A stretch of DNA of 64,000 bases from CBDDLD01 sp965250025. Lineage in GTDB: Bacteria; Bacteroidota; Bacteroidia; Flavobacteriales; Flavobacteriaceae. The notes beneath the pieces were generated by a model. That model made no database searches. It saw nothing but the letters and a program-made list of their open reading frames with translations, and was not told where the DNA came from. This document shows, piece after piece, positions 17,188 through 25,925 of this stretch (its first letter is position 1; every line of letters starts with the position of its first letter). Made by a program: the position numbers and the translations under genes. The stretch lies in contig OZ252283.1 in NCBI GenBank assembly GCA_965250025.1, positions 1,054,001 through 1,118,000 of the forward strand, written 5' to 3'.

Positions 17188-18114
17188 ATGGTACATGGTA
17201 CACATAATGCTCTGGATGATCCCAGAAATATAGCTATCAAAATAAGTATTAACGGAGAGTTATTCAACAGAGAAGATGCTAAGATATCAGTATTTGACAG
17301 TGGCTATTTGGTAGGAGATGGCGTATGGGAAGCACTGCGATTACATCATAATGTTCTGGTATTTATAGACGATCATTTCAACAGACTATGGCAATCTGCA
17401 GCAACAATAGGTATGCATTTACCGTTTACCAAAACAGAGTTAGAACATCAAGTAAGAGAAGTTTTAAAAGTTAATCGTATGACCGATGGTGTTCATGTGC
17501 GCATCATGATCACCCGTGGCATAAAAAAAACACCATCTCAAGACCCCAGATTAACCATATCGGGTCCTAATGTGGTGATTATACCAGAATACAAAGAAGC
17601 TTCTGAAGACTCTAAACGCAAGGGTATAACCTTATTTACAAGTACCATTCGAAGAGGCTCACCAGACTATTTAGATCCGCGCCTTAATTGCCATAGTAAA
17701 CTTCATGAAGTTCAGGCGTTGATACAAGCTATAGAAGCAGGTTGTGATGAGGCATTGATGTTAGATATTCATGGTTTTGTATCAACGTGCAATGCTACAA
17801 ATTTTTTCATGATCAAAGATGGTGAAGTATGGACGTCAACAAGCAAGTATTGCATGAATGGTATTACCAGAGCCAAAGTTATAAAAGCTTGTCATGAGAA
17901 TAGCGTAATTTGTCGAGAGAAAGATTTTTCATTGTTTGATGTTTATGGTGCGGATGAAGCTTTTGTCACCGGAACATTTGGAGGACTTACACCTGTAACT
18001 AAGGTTGATGGACGGCAAATAGGAGCGGGGCAATATGGTAAACAAACACAGCAATTGAGCCAGTGGTATGAAGCACTGATACAGAAAGAAGTTAAAACGA
18101 AGAAGCATGACTAA
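17188..18114 (+). CDS. PLP-dependent class IV aminotransferase
   Basis: A 308-residue fold-type IV aminotransferase of the branched-chain/D-amino-acid/aminodeoxychorismate-lyase family. It shows NGELFNREDAKISVFDSGYLVGDGVWEALRLH at the N-terminus, HFNRLWQSA, the probable PLP lysine in NCHSKLHEVQA, DEALMLDIHGFVSTCNATNFFMI, and the cofactor-binding tail TGTFGGLTPVTKVDGR. The exact substrate cannot be read. Its last 8 bases overlap the following sulfotransferase-like gene, indicating coupled translation and a shared pathway. Confidence 0.88.
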   Translation: MVHGTHNALDDPRNIAIKISINGELFNREDAKISVFDSGYLVGDGVWEALRLHHNVLVFIDDHFNRLWQSAATIGMHLPFTKTELEHQVREVLKVNRMTDGVHVRIMITRGIKKTPSQDPRLTISGPNVVIIPEYKEASEDSKRKGITLFTSTIRRGSPDYLDPRLNCHSKLHEVQALIQAIEAGCDEALMLDIHGFVSTCNATNFFMIKDGEVWTSTSKYCMNGITRAKVIKACHENSVICREKDFSLFDVYGADEAFVTGTFGGLTPVTKVDGRQIGAGQYGKQTQQLSQWYEALIQKEVKTKKHD

Positions 18115-18838
18115 TTCAGAAGTAACACGTATTTGTTTATGGTCAGGACCACGTAACATTTCTACGGCGTTGATGTATGCTTTTGCACAACGTAAAGATA
18201 CCAAAGTCTTTGACGAACCTTTATATGCGTTTTACCTTGACCAAAAAAAAGAAGCGCAACACTATCATCCTGGAGCAGAAGAGATTCTCAATACTATGGA
18301 AAAAGATGGAGAAACCGTAGTAAAGCAAATGTTAAACAATGATGAAAAACCAGTGCTATTTTTCAAGCACATGACACATCATCTACTACATCTTGATCGT
18401 AGCTTTATGGATCATACCGTTAATATTATATTGACCAGAGATCCTAAAGAAATGCTTCCTTCATTTGATAAGGTGATACCTAACCCCTCTATAGATGATG
18501 TAGGTTATGCACTGCATATAGAGCTTTTGAATTATTTTGAAGATAACAGCATACCATATATTGTTTTGGACTCAAAAAAAGTATTACTGAATCCCGAACA
18601 AACACTTAGAAAGTTGTGTAAAGCCATAGGCATTACCTTCGAGAGTACTATGTTGAAATGGACACCACAATCGCGTGTAGAAGATGGTATTTGGGCTAAA
18701 TACTGGTATAAAAATGTACATGCTTCCAATGGGTTTGTCCTTTACCAACCTAAAGAAACCCCTTTTCCTGAGCATCTTTTACCATTATTAAAACAAGCTC
18801 AACCTCATTATCAGCGTTTGGTCGAGCAATCTTTATAA
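18107..18838 (+). CDS. sulfotransferase-like P-loop protein
   Basis: A 243-residue soluble protein opening ICLWSGPRNISTALMYAF, which resembles the 5'-phosphosulfate-binding loop of sulfotransferases. It is followed by KVFDEPLYAFYL, a central FFKHMTHHLL, and VNIILTRDPKEMLPSF, comparable to the 3'-phosphate-binding Arg/Ser region. It would use PAPS if a true sulfotransferase, but some relatives in this group have no proven activity. The gene overlaps the class IV aminotransferase by 8 nt. This suggests an amino-acid-derived or keto-acid-derived substrate, which is inference. Confidence 0.75.
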   Translation: MTNSEVTRICLWSGPRNISTALMYAFAQRKDTKVFDEPLYAFYLDQKKEAQHYHPGAEEILNTMEKDGETVVKQMLNNDEKPVLFFKHMTHHLLHLDRSFMDHTVNIILTRDPKEMLPSFDKVIPNPSIDDVGYALHIELLNYFEDNSIPYIVLDSKKVLLNPEQTLRKLCKAIGITFESTMLKWTPQSRVEDGIWAKYWYKNVHASNGFVLYQPKETPFPEHLLPLLKQAQPHYQRLVEQSL

Positions 18839-18907
18839 ACATTCTTAAAAGAATAATAAAGCTGATGGTTGCAGACTAAAATTTAAGTATATTTCGTTTT
18901 AAATGTA

Positions 18908-20173
18908 ATGAAATTGAAAAGATTAATTTTACTTTTAGTACTCTTATTAGTATCTGTAGATACTTATGCGTCTTATGTGCTCATACCTATGGATGCTGAA
19001 ACTCAAGAAAATCATTTAAAGGCTTATGGAGTAACTTATTGGACCTTAGAACGTAATCTAAAGGTAAAATGGTTATTGAATTACAGAGGTGGTTCTTTTT
19101 TATTACCTGATGCAGAGATCATCCAAAAAGAATGTCAAATAAGAGGTGTTTCCTTTGAGGTGATATCCAATGCTAAGGCGGAAGAAATATTAGAATCCAT
19201 AAGCAGTCCTTCTGTAAATCAGGAAGCTGTAGTTTTAGAAAAAGCACCCAAAATTGCGGTATACACACCCTATGGTAACCAACCATGGGACGATGCTGTA
19301 ACCATGGTGTTGACATATGCTGAAATTCCGTACGATACCATATATGATAAAGAAGTCTTAGAAGATAAGCTGTTACTCTATGACTGGTTACATTTACATC
19401 ATGAAGACTTTACCGGTCAATTTGGTAAATTCTACAGGGCTTACCGTTCTGCAGCATGGTACATCAAAGAAAAAAAGGAAGCAGAACAACTGGCAAAAGA
19501 GTTAGGTTATGGTAAGGTTTCGGATGCAAAATTGGCTGTAGCCCTAAAAATCAGGGATTATGTTGTTGGTGGTGGGTTTATGTTTGCCATGTGTTCAGCC
19601 ACAGATAGTTTTGATATTGCTTTGTCAGCTGAACACGTAGATATATGTGAGCCTATGTTCGATGGTGATGGTAGTGACCCAGGCTATCAAAACAAGATAG
19701 ATTATTCTAAAACCTTTGCATTTAAAGATTATATACTGGAGCGTAGTCCTAATGTCTATGAGTTTTCTTCTATAGACATGACCACAAAACGAAGAATACC
19801 ATATACTACAGATTATTTTTCGTTAATGGAATACTCCGCGAAATGGGATCCGGTGCCTACCATGTTAACTCAAAACCATACGGCTTTGGTTAAAGGTTTT
19901 ATGGGGCAAACGACATCATTTACAAGAGATCAGATAAAATCTAACGTGTTAGTGATGGGAGAAAATAAAACCAATGGAGAAGCCAAATACATACACGGGA
20001 TCAAAGGTAAAGGGTTTTTTACTTTTTATGGCGGGCACGACCCTGAAGATTATACCCATAGAGTGGGAGATCCTAAAACAGAGTTAGACTTACACCCTAC
20101 ATCTCCCGGTTATCGACTGATACTTAATAATGTACTCTTTCCGGCTGCAAAAAAGAAGAAGCAAAAAACATAA
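18908..20173 (+). CDS. exported conserved protein of the type often labelled asparagine synthetase B
   Basis: A 421-residue protein with a signal peptide (LILLLVLLLVSVDTYAS). There is no glutaminase Cys2 or ATP-pyrophosphatase motif of true AsnB, so the common database label is probably wrong. The stretch KIAVYTPYGNQPWDDAVTMVL, then DYVVGGGFMFAMCSATDSFDIAL, resembles a class I glutamine-amidotransferase-like or ThuA-like fold, with Cys in a nucleophile-elbow-like setting. DLHHEDFTGQF-type and GFFTFYGGHDPEDYTHRVGDP motifs carry many His/Asp residues. Substrate unknown. Its stop overlaps the ATG of the histidine-kinase gene by one base. Confidence 0.65.
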   Translation: MKLKRLILLLVLLLVSVDTYASYVLIPMDAETQENHLKAYGVTYWTLERNLKVKWLLNYRGGSFLLPDAEIIQKECQIRGVSFEVISNAKAEEILESISSPSVNQEAVVLEKAPKIAVYTPYGNQPWDDAVTMVLTYAEIPYDTIYDKEVLEDKLLLYDWLHLHHEDFTGQFGKFYRAYRSAAWYIKEKKEAEQLAKELGYGKVSDAKLAVALKIRDYVVGGGFMFAMCSATDSFDIALSAEHVDICEPMFDGDGSDPGYQNKIDYSKTFAFKDYILERSPNVYEFSSIDMTTKRRIPYTTDYFSLMEYSAKWDPVPTMLTQNHTALVKGFMGQTTSFTRDQIKSNVLVMGENKTNGEAKYIHGIKGKGFFTFYGGHDPEDYTHRVGDPKTELDLHPTSPGYRLILNNVLFPAAKKKKQKT

Positions 20174-21885
20174 TGAGATTCATACTTTCAGTTTTTCTAC
20201 TAACTTCAAGTTTAGTTTTTTCACAGGAACCAGATTACAAGAAAGCAGAGACTTATTATAAACGATCTGAAAAAGATTCGGCAGCATTATTCATAAGAAA
20301 AGCAATAAAAAAAGCTAAGATTTCCAGTAGTGGTTATATTTCTAAATATAACCTTTTTTACTCCAAAATTTTGAAAAATCAAGTCAAGATAGATAGTAGT
20401 TTTTATTATATAGATCTTGCTGAAAAAGACTTTTTAAAGAGAAATGTTAATGATAGCTTACTATTAACTTATACTTTAAAGGCTGAAGTTTTTAGATTTA
20501 TAAATAAGGTAGGAGGCGCTAATGAATATGTGAAAAAGATAGATGAGTTTTTCAAAAGCGATATTCAAAATGTAGATATTAAGGCCTATGCGCTTAACAG
20601 GAAAATGGCCATTGTAAATCATTTTCATGGTACTTCTAAAGATAGTATTGCTAATTGTAAACGTATAGCAAAACAAATTTTTGAATTAGAAGAAGGCATT
20701 GAAGATAAAGAGATAATTGCATATACTTACAACGAATTAGCACAGATTATAGAGTATCATGAGAATCCTTTATGGAGTATAAAAATGTATGAGAATGCCA
20801 TAGCGTATTGTGAGAAATACAACTTAGAAACGCCTTTAGTTGATGTGTTAATTAATTTGGCAAGAGTACATTGGAGAAATAAAAATGATCTCGATTCAGC
20901 TGTTAAAATTTTAGAAAAAGCACTAAGTATAACTACTAGAATTAATAATCTATGGCAGTCTTATAGGATACATGGTACCTTAAAAGAATATTATTTTATC
21001 GATAAAAATTTAGAAAAAGCACTTTATCATAGCGATAAAACGTATGAGTTACTTTCTTTATTAATTGGAAATGAAAATGAGTTTAAATTACAAGAGATTG
21101 AAGGAAAATATAATGTAGCTGAAAAAGAAAATGAGCTACAGGAAAAAGAGAATGAAATTAATATTAAAAATATTGAGCTTAAGAATACTAGAAATAGGTT
21201 TTGGTTGATTTTAGTATTTATGTCATTTTTATCTATTACTTCTGGGTTACTAATTTATTTTTACAGAAAAACATTAAAAAACAACAAGGTATTAGTAAAA
21301 TTGTCTAACGAGAATAAGTTTTTATTAAGTGAAGCAAACCACAGGATTAATAACAACCTACAGTTAATAATCATTCTCATTCTAGATCAACTTAAGAAAC
21401 AGCCAGAAGATAAGAAAGAAGAAATAAAAAAGCTACTTGCTAAAGTTGATTCTATTGCCACATTGCACAAACATTTATACCAATCAAAAGACAAGAAGAG
21501 AATTAATTGCTATACATATTTAAATGATATTAAAGTTAATTTTTTTGAACTATTCAAGGCACATGGCATTGAGGTAGAATTTCATGTAGACAAAACAGTA
21601 GAAGTATTAACAGACGATATTATGTATTATGGTTTACTGTTAACTGAGCTTTTTATAAATTCTATAAAACATGCATTTAAAAATCAAGATGATAAGCAAA
21701 TCTTATTTAAATTGACTTTAGAAAACAATTTCATCATATTTCACTACAGAGATAATGGTATTAATGAACATAAGAACCCATTACAATTAAAATTGATAGA
21801 AAAACTTTCTAGGCAAATAAATATAGATTATATAGTAAATACAGATAACGGATTTTCATTTGAATTCGTTAAATCTTTTTCATAG
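20173..21885 (+). CDS. TPR-containing membrane sensor histidine kinase (HisKA_2-like)
   Basis: A 570-residue protein with a signal peptide (ending VFSQ). A periplasmic helical-repeat region of TPR type runs about residues 20-300 (YTYNELAQIIEYHENPLWSIKMYENAI and similar), followed by a charged coiled coil (EKENELQEKENEINIKN). One transmembrane helix lies at about 343-362, then the kinase core. The phospho-acceptor box is SEANHRINNNLQ, as in HisKA_2/HWE kinases, and the N box is ELFINSIKHAFK. G1 is seen as DNGINE without the usual second glycine, and no G2 GxG follows, so ATP binding may be atypical. It pairs with the LytTR regulator directly downstream. Confidence 0.85.
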   Translation: MRFILSVFLLTSSLVFSQEPDYKKAETYYKRSEKDSAALFIRKAIKKAKISSSGYISKYNLFYSKILKNQVKIDSSFYYIDLAEKDFLKRNVNDSLLLTYTLKAEVFRFINKVGGANEYVKKIDEFFKSDIQNVDIKAYALNRKMAIVNHFHGTSKDSIANCKRIAKQIFELEEGIEDKEIIAYTYNELAQIIEYHENPLWSIKMYENAIAYCEKYNLETPLVDVLINLARVHWRNKNDLDSAVKILEKALSITTRINNLWQSYRIHGTLKEYYFIDKNLEKALYHSDKTYELLSLLIGNENEFKLQEIEGKYNVAEKENELQEKENEINIKNIELKNTRNRFWLILVFMSFLSITSGLLIYFYRKTLKNNKVLVKLSNENKFLLSEANHRINNNLQLIIILILDQLKKQPEDKKEEIKKLLAKVDSIATLHKHLYQSKDKKRINCYTYLNDIKVNFFELFKAHGIEVEFHVDKTVEVLTDDIMYYGLLLTELFINSIKHAFKNQDDKQILFKLTLENNFIIFHYRDNGINEHKNPLQLKLIEKLSRQINIDYIVNTDNGFSFEFVKSFS

Positions 21886-22563
21886 ATGGTAATGAATAAA
21901 AATATTAAGATTTTAATAGTTGAGGACGAGGTTTTAATAGCTGGATTTATAGAGGAAACCTTAAATGATTCTAATTATTTGAATACTAAAATATCTTATA
22001 ATTATGAAGATGCTCTTTCAGAAATGCATCACTTTAGCCCAGACATTATCTTAATGGATATCAACTTAAATGGACATCAAACAGGTATTGAACTTTCGGT
22101 TAATAAAAATTTAAATGCTTCTGTGATCTTTTTAACTGGTCAACATGATAGTATTACGATGCATAAAGCACTCTCAACAACACCAGATTCCTATTTAACA
22201 AAGCCTATAAAAAGAGCAGATTTGTTTGCCGCTATAAATTTGGCAGTTTTAAAAAAAGAGTCATTAACCTTTACTTTTAAAGATGGTCATAATACAGTGT
22301 ATTTGAATTATAATGAGATATTATATGTTAATGCCGATGGTAATTATTTACAAATCCATACTGATACTAAGAAATATACTATTAGACGGTCTCTCACGGA
22401 TATTTTAAAAGATTTGCCTGATGCTATTTTTAAGCAGATACATCGATCATATGTTGTAAATAGTCATAAGATAACACGTAAATCTAAAGGTAAGATTTTT
22501 CTAGGTAATATCGAACTTCCTTTATCAAGAAAACACGATAAAGTGTTTTTAAATACCGATTAA
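21886..22563 (+). CDS. LytTR-family response regulator
   Basis: About 225 residues. An N-terminal receiver domain has ILIVEDE, phospho-acceptor Asp in ILMDINLNG, Thr in IFLTGQ and Lys in YLTKPIKR. A LytTR DNA-binding domain follows (ILYVNADGNYLQIHT, YTIRRSLTDILKDLP, FKQIHRSYVVN, LPLSRKHDKVF). It starts immediately after the kinase stop; the ATG at 21892 is an equally possible start. It forms a two-component pair with the preceding kinase. The target is unknown, but the exported protein upstream and the LamG protein downstream are candidates by position. Confidence 0.92.
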   Translation: MVMNKNIKILIVEDEVLIAGFIEETLNDSNYLNTKISYNYEDALSEMHHFSPDIILMDINLNGHQTGIELSVNKNLNASVIFLTGQHDSITMHKALSTTPDSYLTKPIKRADLFAAINLAVLKKESLTFTFKDGHNTVYLNYNEILYVNADGNYLQIHTDTKKYTIRRSLTDILKDLPDAIFKQIHRSYVVNSHKITRKSKGKIFLGNIELPLSRKHDKVFLNTD

Positions 22564-22652
22564 ATACAAAACTAGGTCATTCATCACAAATAAAGTAGTT
22601 TGTAAATTTTCTCATTTTAATTTGGGTTTTTAAATAACCTTAAACCTAAATT

Positions 22653-24629
22653 ATGAACCAAAAACTTTACTTTTTAACCTTTTTATTTTTTGGAATTTAT
22701 AGTGCATGTTTGGCACAAAATAGTGCACTAAATTTTGATGGCATGAATGATCGAGTAGATCTAGGTAATAGTATGAATACTATAATCGATGGCATAAACA
22801 CATTTACTGTAGAAGCTATGGTAAGACCAGAAACTGTATCTGGACTGGGCGTTATTGTAGGAAATTATGCCACAGGAAATAATAATGCTCAATTTGTTTT
22901 AAGAAGGGATCTTGATAGATATAACTTTATCATAGATGATGGTACAGGATTAAAGCAGGTAGATTTCTCTGCTGCTGTAGTTAACCAATGGACGCATATC
23001 GCTGGTGTTTGGGACGGTTCTGAATTAAGGATCTATATAGATGGAACTTTACAGGACACTACTACAGGGGTAACAGGCGGAAGTTTTGTAAATAACAATA
23101 ATCCTATATTTATTGGTAGGAATAATATAAATGAGAATTTTGATGGTGATATAGATGAAGTCCGAATATGGACTACAGCGAGAACACAAAGTGAGATAGA
23201 TAATAATAAAAGCGTAGAACTCTCAGGAAACGAAACAGGGCTTTTAGCGTATTACAATTTTAATCAAGGAGTAGCAGGAGGTAATAACACAGGAGAAACA
23301 ACCCTTAATGATATTTCTGTAAATGGTTATAATGGCACGCTTTTCAATTTTAATTTGACCGGTGCTACATCAAACTGGGTAGGCGGTTTTCCTATTGAGA
23401 TACCACAAGCTACACACTTAAATTTTGATGGTATAAATGATCATGTTGATTTGGGAGATACTATTGAATCTTTAGGCGACTTTACTTTTGAAACTTGGAT
23501 ATATCACGCTTCAGGTGGTACCCAATCGTTTAATGAAATTTTTTCTAAGTTTAATGTTAACTCTTTAAATATTTGGAGAGCAGGAGGTAGTAAAGTTTGG
23601 TTTCATTTAGGCAATGGTTTTTCTTTTTTTGATAGTGGGGCTGTAGTCTCTAATGCCTCAGTACCATTTGATCAATGGACACACTTAGCTATAACATGGG
23701 ATCAGTCCATATCAACAATTAGTATATATATTAATGGTGTTTTAGATATACAACAAGTTCATACACATTTTACAGGAAGTTTTATGGGAAATTCATCTTT
23801 TAGAAGGGGAATAGGTGGATACCCAGATGGTCCGGTACAGAATTTTGAAGGAAGTATAGATGAACTAAGAGTTTGGAACCGCATTAGAACTGTAGAAGAA
23901 ATTAATGGCTCTATGTCCTGTGAATTGCAAGGTAATGAAGCAGATTTATTGGCCTATTACAATTTTAACCAAGGCTCTGGTACTGCGGATAATACAAGCG
24001 AAACAATAATACAAGATGCATCAACCAATGCTATTAATGGAACATTGACTAATTTTTCCTTAACAGGAACAACTTCAAATTGGCTTTCCGGTTCACCAAT
24101 AATTACAGGATCAATTGTACCAGATGTTCCTACAGTGGCATCACCAATACTATACAATGAAGGTGAATCAGCGAGTCCACTTACAGCAACTATTGGTACA
24201 AATGGTACAGCCTTATTATGGTACACTACAGCAACTGGAGGAACAGGTACTTCAATAGCACCTACACCAGATACGGCAGTAGTAGGCGATGTGTCGTATT
24301 GGGTGTCTAGTACTAATGATAATGGTTGTGAAAGTGAAAGAGTAGAGCTCATGGTCTCCGTTTCACCTACATTATCTATGGATAATCCTTCTTTATTAGA
24401 TGAAGTGAAAATATATCCTAATCCGACAAGCAATTATCTGTTTATAGAATTACCAACTGTAAATAATGATTTGTATAGCATTTACGACATTAATGGCCGA
24501 TTACTTTTAAAAGGAGATTTAGCTAGTGAAAATAATAGAATCGATATATCTAAGTTGAATAGTGGAGTATACATTTTAAAAGTTAGTACTTTGAGGGGAG
24601 AAGTATTAAAACGCATTTTAAAAAATTAA
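22653..24629 (+). CDS. secreted protein with two LamG domains, Ig-like domain and T9SS sorting domain
   Basis: 658 residues. Signal peptide (ending ACLAQ), then two concanavalin A-like LamG jelly rolls (about 25-215 and 250-465). Each starts with LNFDG.ND..DLG, contains QWTH.A..WD and IYI.G, and ends LLAYYNFNQG. A PKD/Ig-like segment (about 485-575, with ALLWYTTATGGTGTS) follows. The C-terminal type A T9SS domain is VKIYPNPTSNYLFIE, YSIYDINGRLLL, SGVYILKV. It is likely a cell-surface carbohydrate-binding or adhesive protein; no catalytic residues are seen. A terminator follows directly. Confidence 0.9.
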   Translation: MNQKLYFLTFLFFGIYSACLAQNSALNFDGMNDRVDLGNSMNTIIDGINTFTVEAMVRPETVSGLGVIVGNYATGNNNAQFVLRRDLDRYNFIIDDGTGLKQVDFSAAVVNQWTHIAGVWDGSELRIYIDGTLQDTTTGVTGGSFVNNNNPIFIGRNNINENFDGDIDEVRIWTTARTQSEIDNNKSVELSGNETGLLAYYNFNQGVAGGNNTGETTLNDISVNGYNGTLFNFNLTGATSNWVGGFPIEIPQATHLNFDGINDHVDLGDTIESLGDFTFETWIYHASGGTQSFNEIFSKFNVNSLNIWRAGGSKVWFHLGNGFSFFDSGAVVSNASVPFDQWTHLAITWDQSISTISIYINGVLDIQQVHTHFTGSFMGNSSFRRGIGGYPDGPVQNFEGSIDELRVWNRIRTVEEINGSMSCELQGNEADLLAYYNFNQGSGTADNTSETIIQDASTNAINGTLTNFSLTGTTSNWLSGSPIITGSIVPDVPTVASPILYNEGESASPLTATIGTNGTALLWYTTATGGTGTSIAPTPDTAVVGDVSYWVSSTNDNGCESERVELMVSVSPTLSMDNPSLLDEVKIYPNPTSNYLFIELPTVNNDLYSIYDINGRLLLKGDLASENNRIDISKLNSGVYILKVSTLRGEVLKRILKN

Positions 24630-24658
24630 GGGAGTACTTATAACTATCAATGGATTAG

Positions 24659-24687
24659 GAGCTACAATTTTTTGTAGCTCTTTTTTA
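24659..24687 (+). terminator. terminator after the LamG protein gene
   Basis: GAGCTAC (24659-24665)/GTAGCTC (24674-24680) stem followed by six T residues. Confidence 0.88.
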
Positions 24688-24741
24688 TTTTATAACATTA
24701 GGTGTTTCATTTTTTAACTCTGTAACTCTAGAAAATTAAAT

Positions 24742-24749
24742 TACTTTTG
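24742..24749 (+). promoter_or_regulatory. -7 promoter element of the nucleotide cyclase gene
   Basis: TACTTTTG matches TAnnTTTG and lies 33 nt before the apparent TTG start of the cyclase. This supports transcription of a separate unit after the LamG gene terminator. Confidence 0.5.
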
Positions 24750-24782
24750 CTTTAGTATTTAACAAGCAACGCAGCAAATAAT

Positions 24783-25856
24783 TTGAAACCTAATTTGTAC
24801 AAGTTTCTAAGACTTTTTCTCATAGCATCTGTATTTTGGGTGTTTGCTTTTTTACTGTTTATTGCTATTCGATATAATGGATTAGAGAGAGAGCTTGAAG
24901 TTTATACGGATGAAGAACTCGGATTGCCCATTAGAGCTTACTATGAGTTTGCCATTTTGTTAGGACTAATAACCGCAGTGTTTTACACTATTGTTGAAAT
25001 TGTTTTTGACAGACTCAGCAAAAGATTAATATTGGGACTGAGTGTAATCCTAAAATCCATTATATATTTTGTTTTAATAATCATTGTATTAAGTTCAATA
25101 TCGGTACTCATTGAAGAAGAAATAGATATTGATTTGCCAAATGAAAAGGGGTGGTGGAAAACAGATCCTTTTTTCTGGAATACAGTAGTGTATTTCCTTA
25201 TAACATCTACAATATTTTCATTGATCAGAATTGCAAGTGGAAGATTTGGAAGAGGCAATTTTGTTCAGATTCTTATGGGTAAGTACAAAAGACCTAAAGA
25301 AGAAGAACGCATCTTAATGTTTTTAGATTTGAAGGACTCTACAAAAATCGCAGAAAAAATTGGACATCAGAAGTATAGTGGATTTATTCAGGATTGTTTT
25401 GCAGATTTAAACAATATCTTGTCCAAATTTGAAGCTGAAGTATATCAGTATGTCGGTGATGAAGCTGTAATTCATTGGCCTGTTAAAAAAGGATTTAGAA
25501 ATAATAATTGTATTCGTCTGTTTTTTACATTTCAAAAACGATTACAGCAAAAAGAAGCTTATTATTTGAAGAAGTACGGCTTCAGTCCTAGATTTAAAGC
25601 TGGTATACACTATGGTGTACTTATGGTTGCAGAAGTTGGTACGGTAAAAAAAGACTTGGCTTTCCATGGTGATGTTATAAATACAGCGTCTCGTATTCAA
25701 AGCCTATGTAATCAGTATCATAAACAGTTATTAATCTCAGAACCTGTTTTAAGTAAACTGAAGATATCACCAACCCATTATGAGTTGCTTTCTGAAGATG
25801 TAGCGTTAAGGGGTAAAGATGAGCGTCTGAAAATTTATGCTATTAATCATAGGTGA
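24783..25856 (+). CDS. membrane-bound class III adenylate/guanylate cyclase
   Basis: A 357-residue protein. About four N-terminal transmembrane helices (residues 8-30, 55-75, 87-110, 130-150) precede a cytosolic class III cyclase domain (about 175-340). Metal-binding Asp residues are visible in ILMFLDLKDST and QYVGDEAV. The transition-state Asn/Arg pair is in HGDVINTASRIQ. A catalytically competent cyclase is therefore likely; cAMP versus cGMP is not decided. The start appears to be TTG at 24783, since no ATG is available before the first membrane helix. No cyclic-nucleotide effector gene lies nearby. Confidence 0.87.
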   Translation: MKPNLYKFLRLFLIASVFWVFAFLLFIAIRYNGLERELEVYTDEELGLPIRAYYEFAILLGLITAVFYTIVEIVFDRLSKRLILGLSVILKSIIYFVLIIIVLSSISVLIEEEIDIDLPNEKGWWKTDPFFWNTVVYFLITSTIFSLIRIASGRFGRGNFVQILMGKYKRPKEEERILMFLDLKDSTKIAEKIGHQKYSGFIQDCFADLNNILSKFEAEVYQYVGDEAVIHWPVKKGFRNNNCIRLFFTFQKRLQQKEAYYLKKYGFSPRFKAGIHYGVLMVAEVGTVKKDLAFHGDVINTASRIQSLCNQYHKQLLISEPVLSKLKISPTHYELLSEDVALRGKDERLKIYAINHR

Positions 25857-25925
25857 ATACAAAGCCGTATCTTTAATTTGAAGCCTACCAAAAGCGAAAC
25901 TTTTTCAATTCAAACTGAATTGATA

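Noticed and set aside
18908..20173. Naming the exported 421-aa protein asparagine synthetase
   Set aside because: No N-terminal nucleophile Cys after Met and no PP-loop ATP site; the label seems to be an inherited misannotation.
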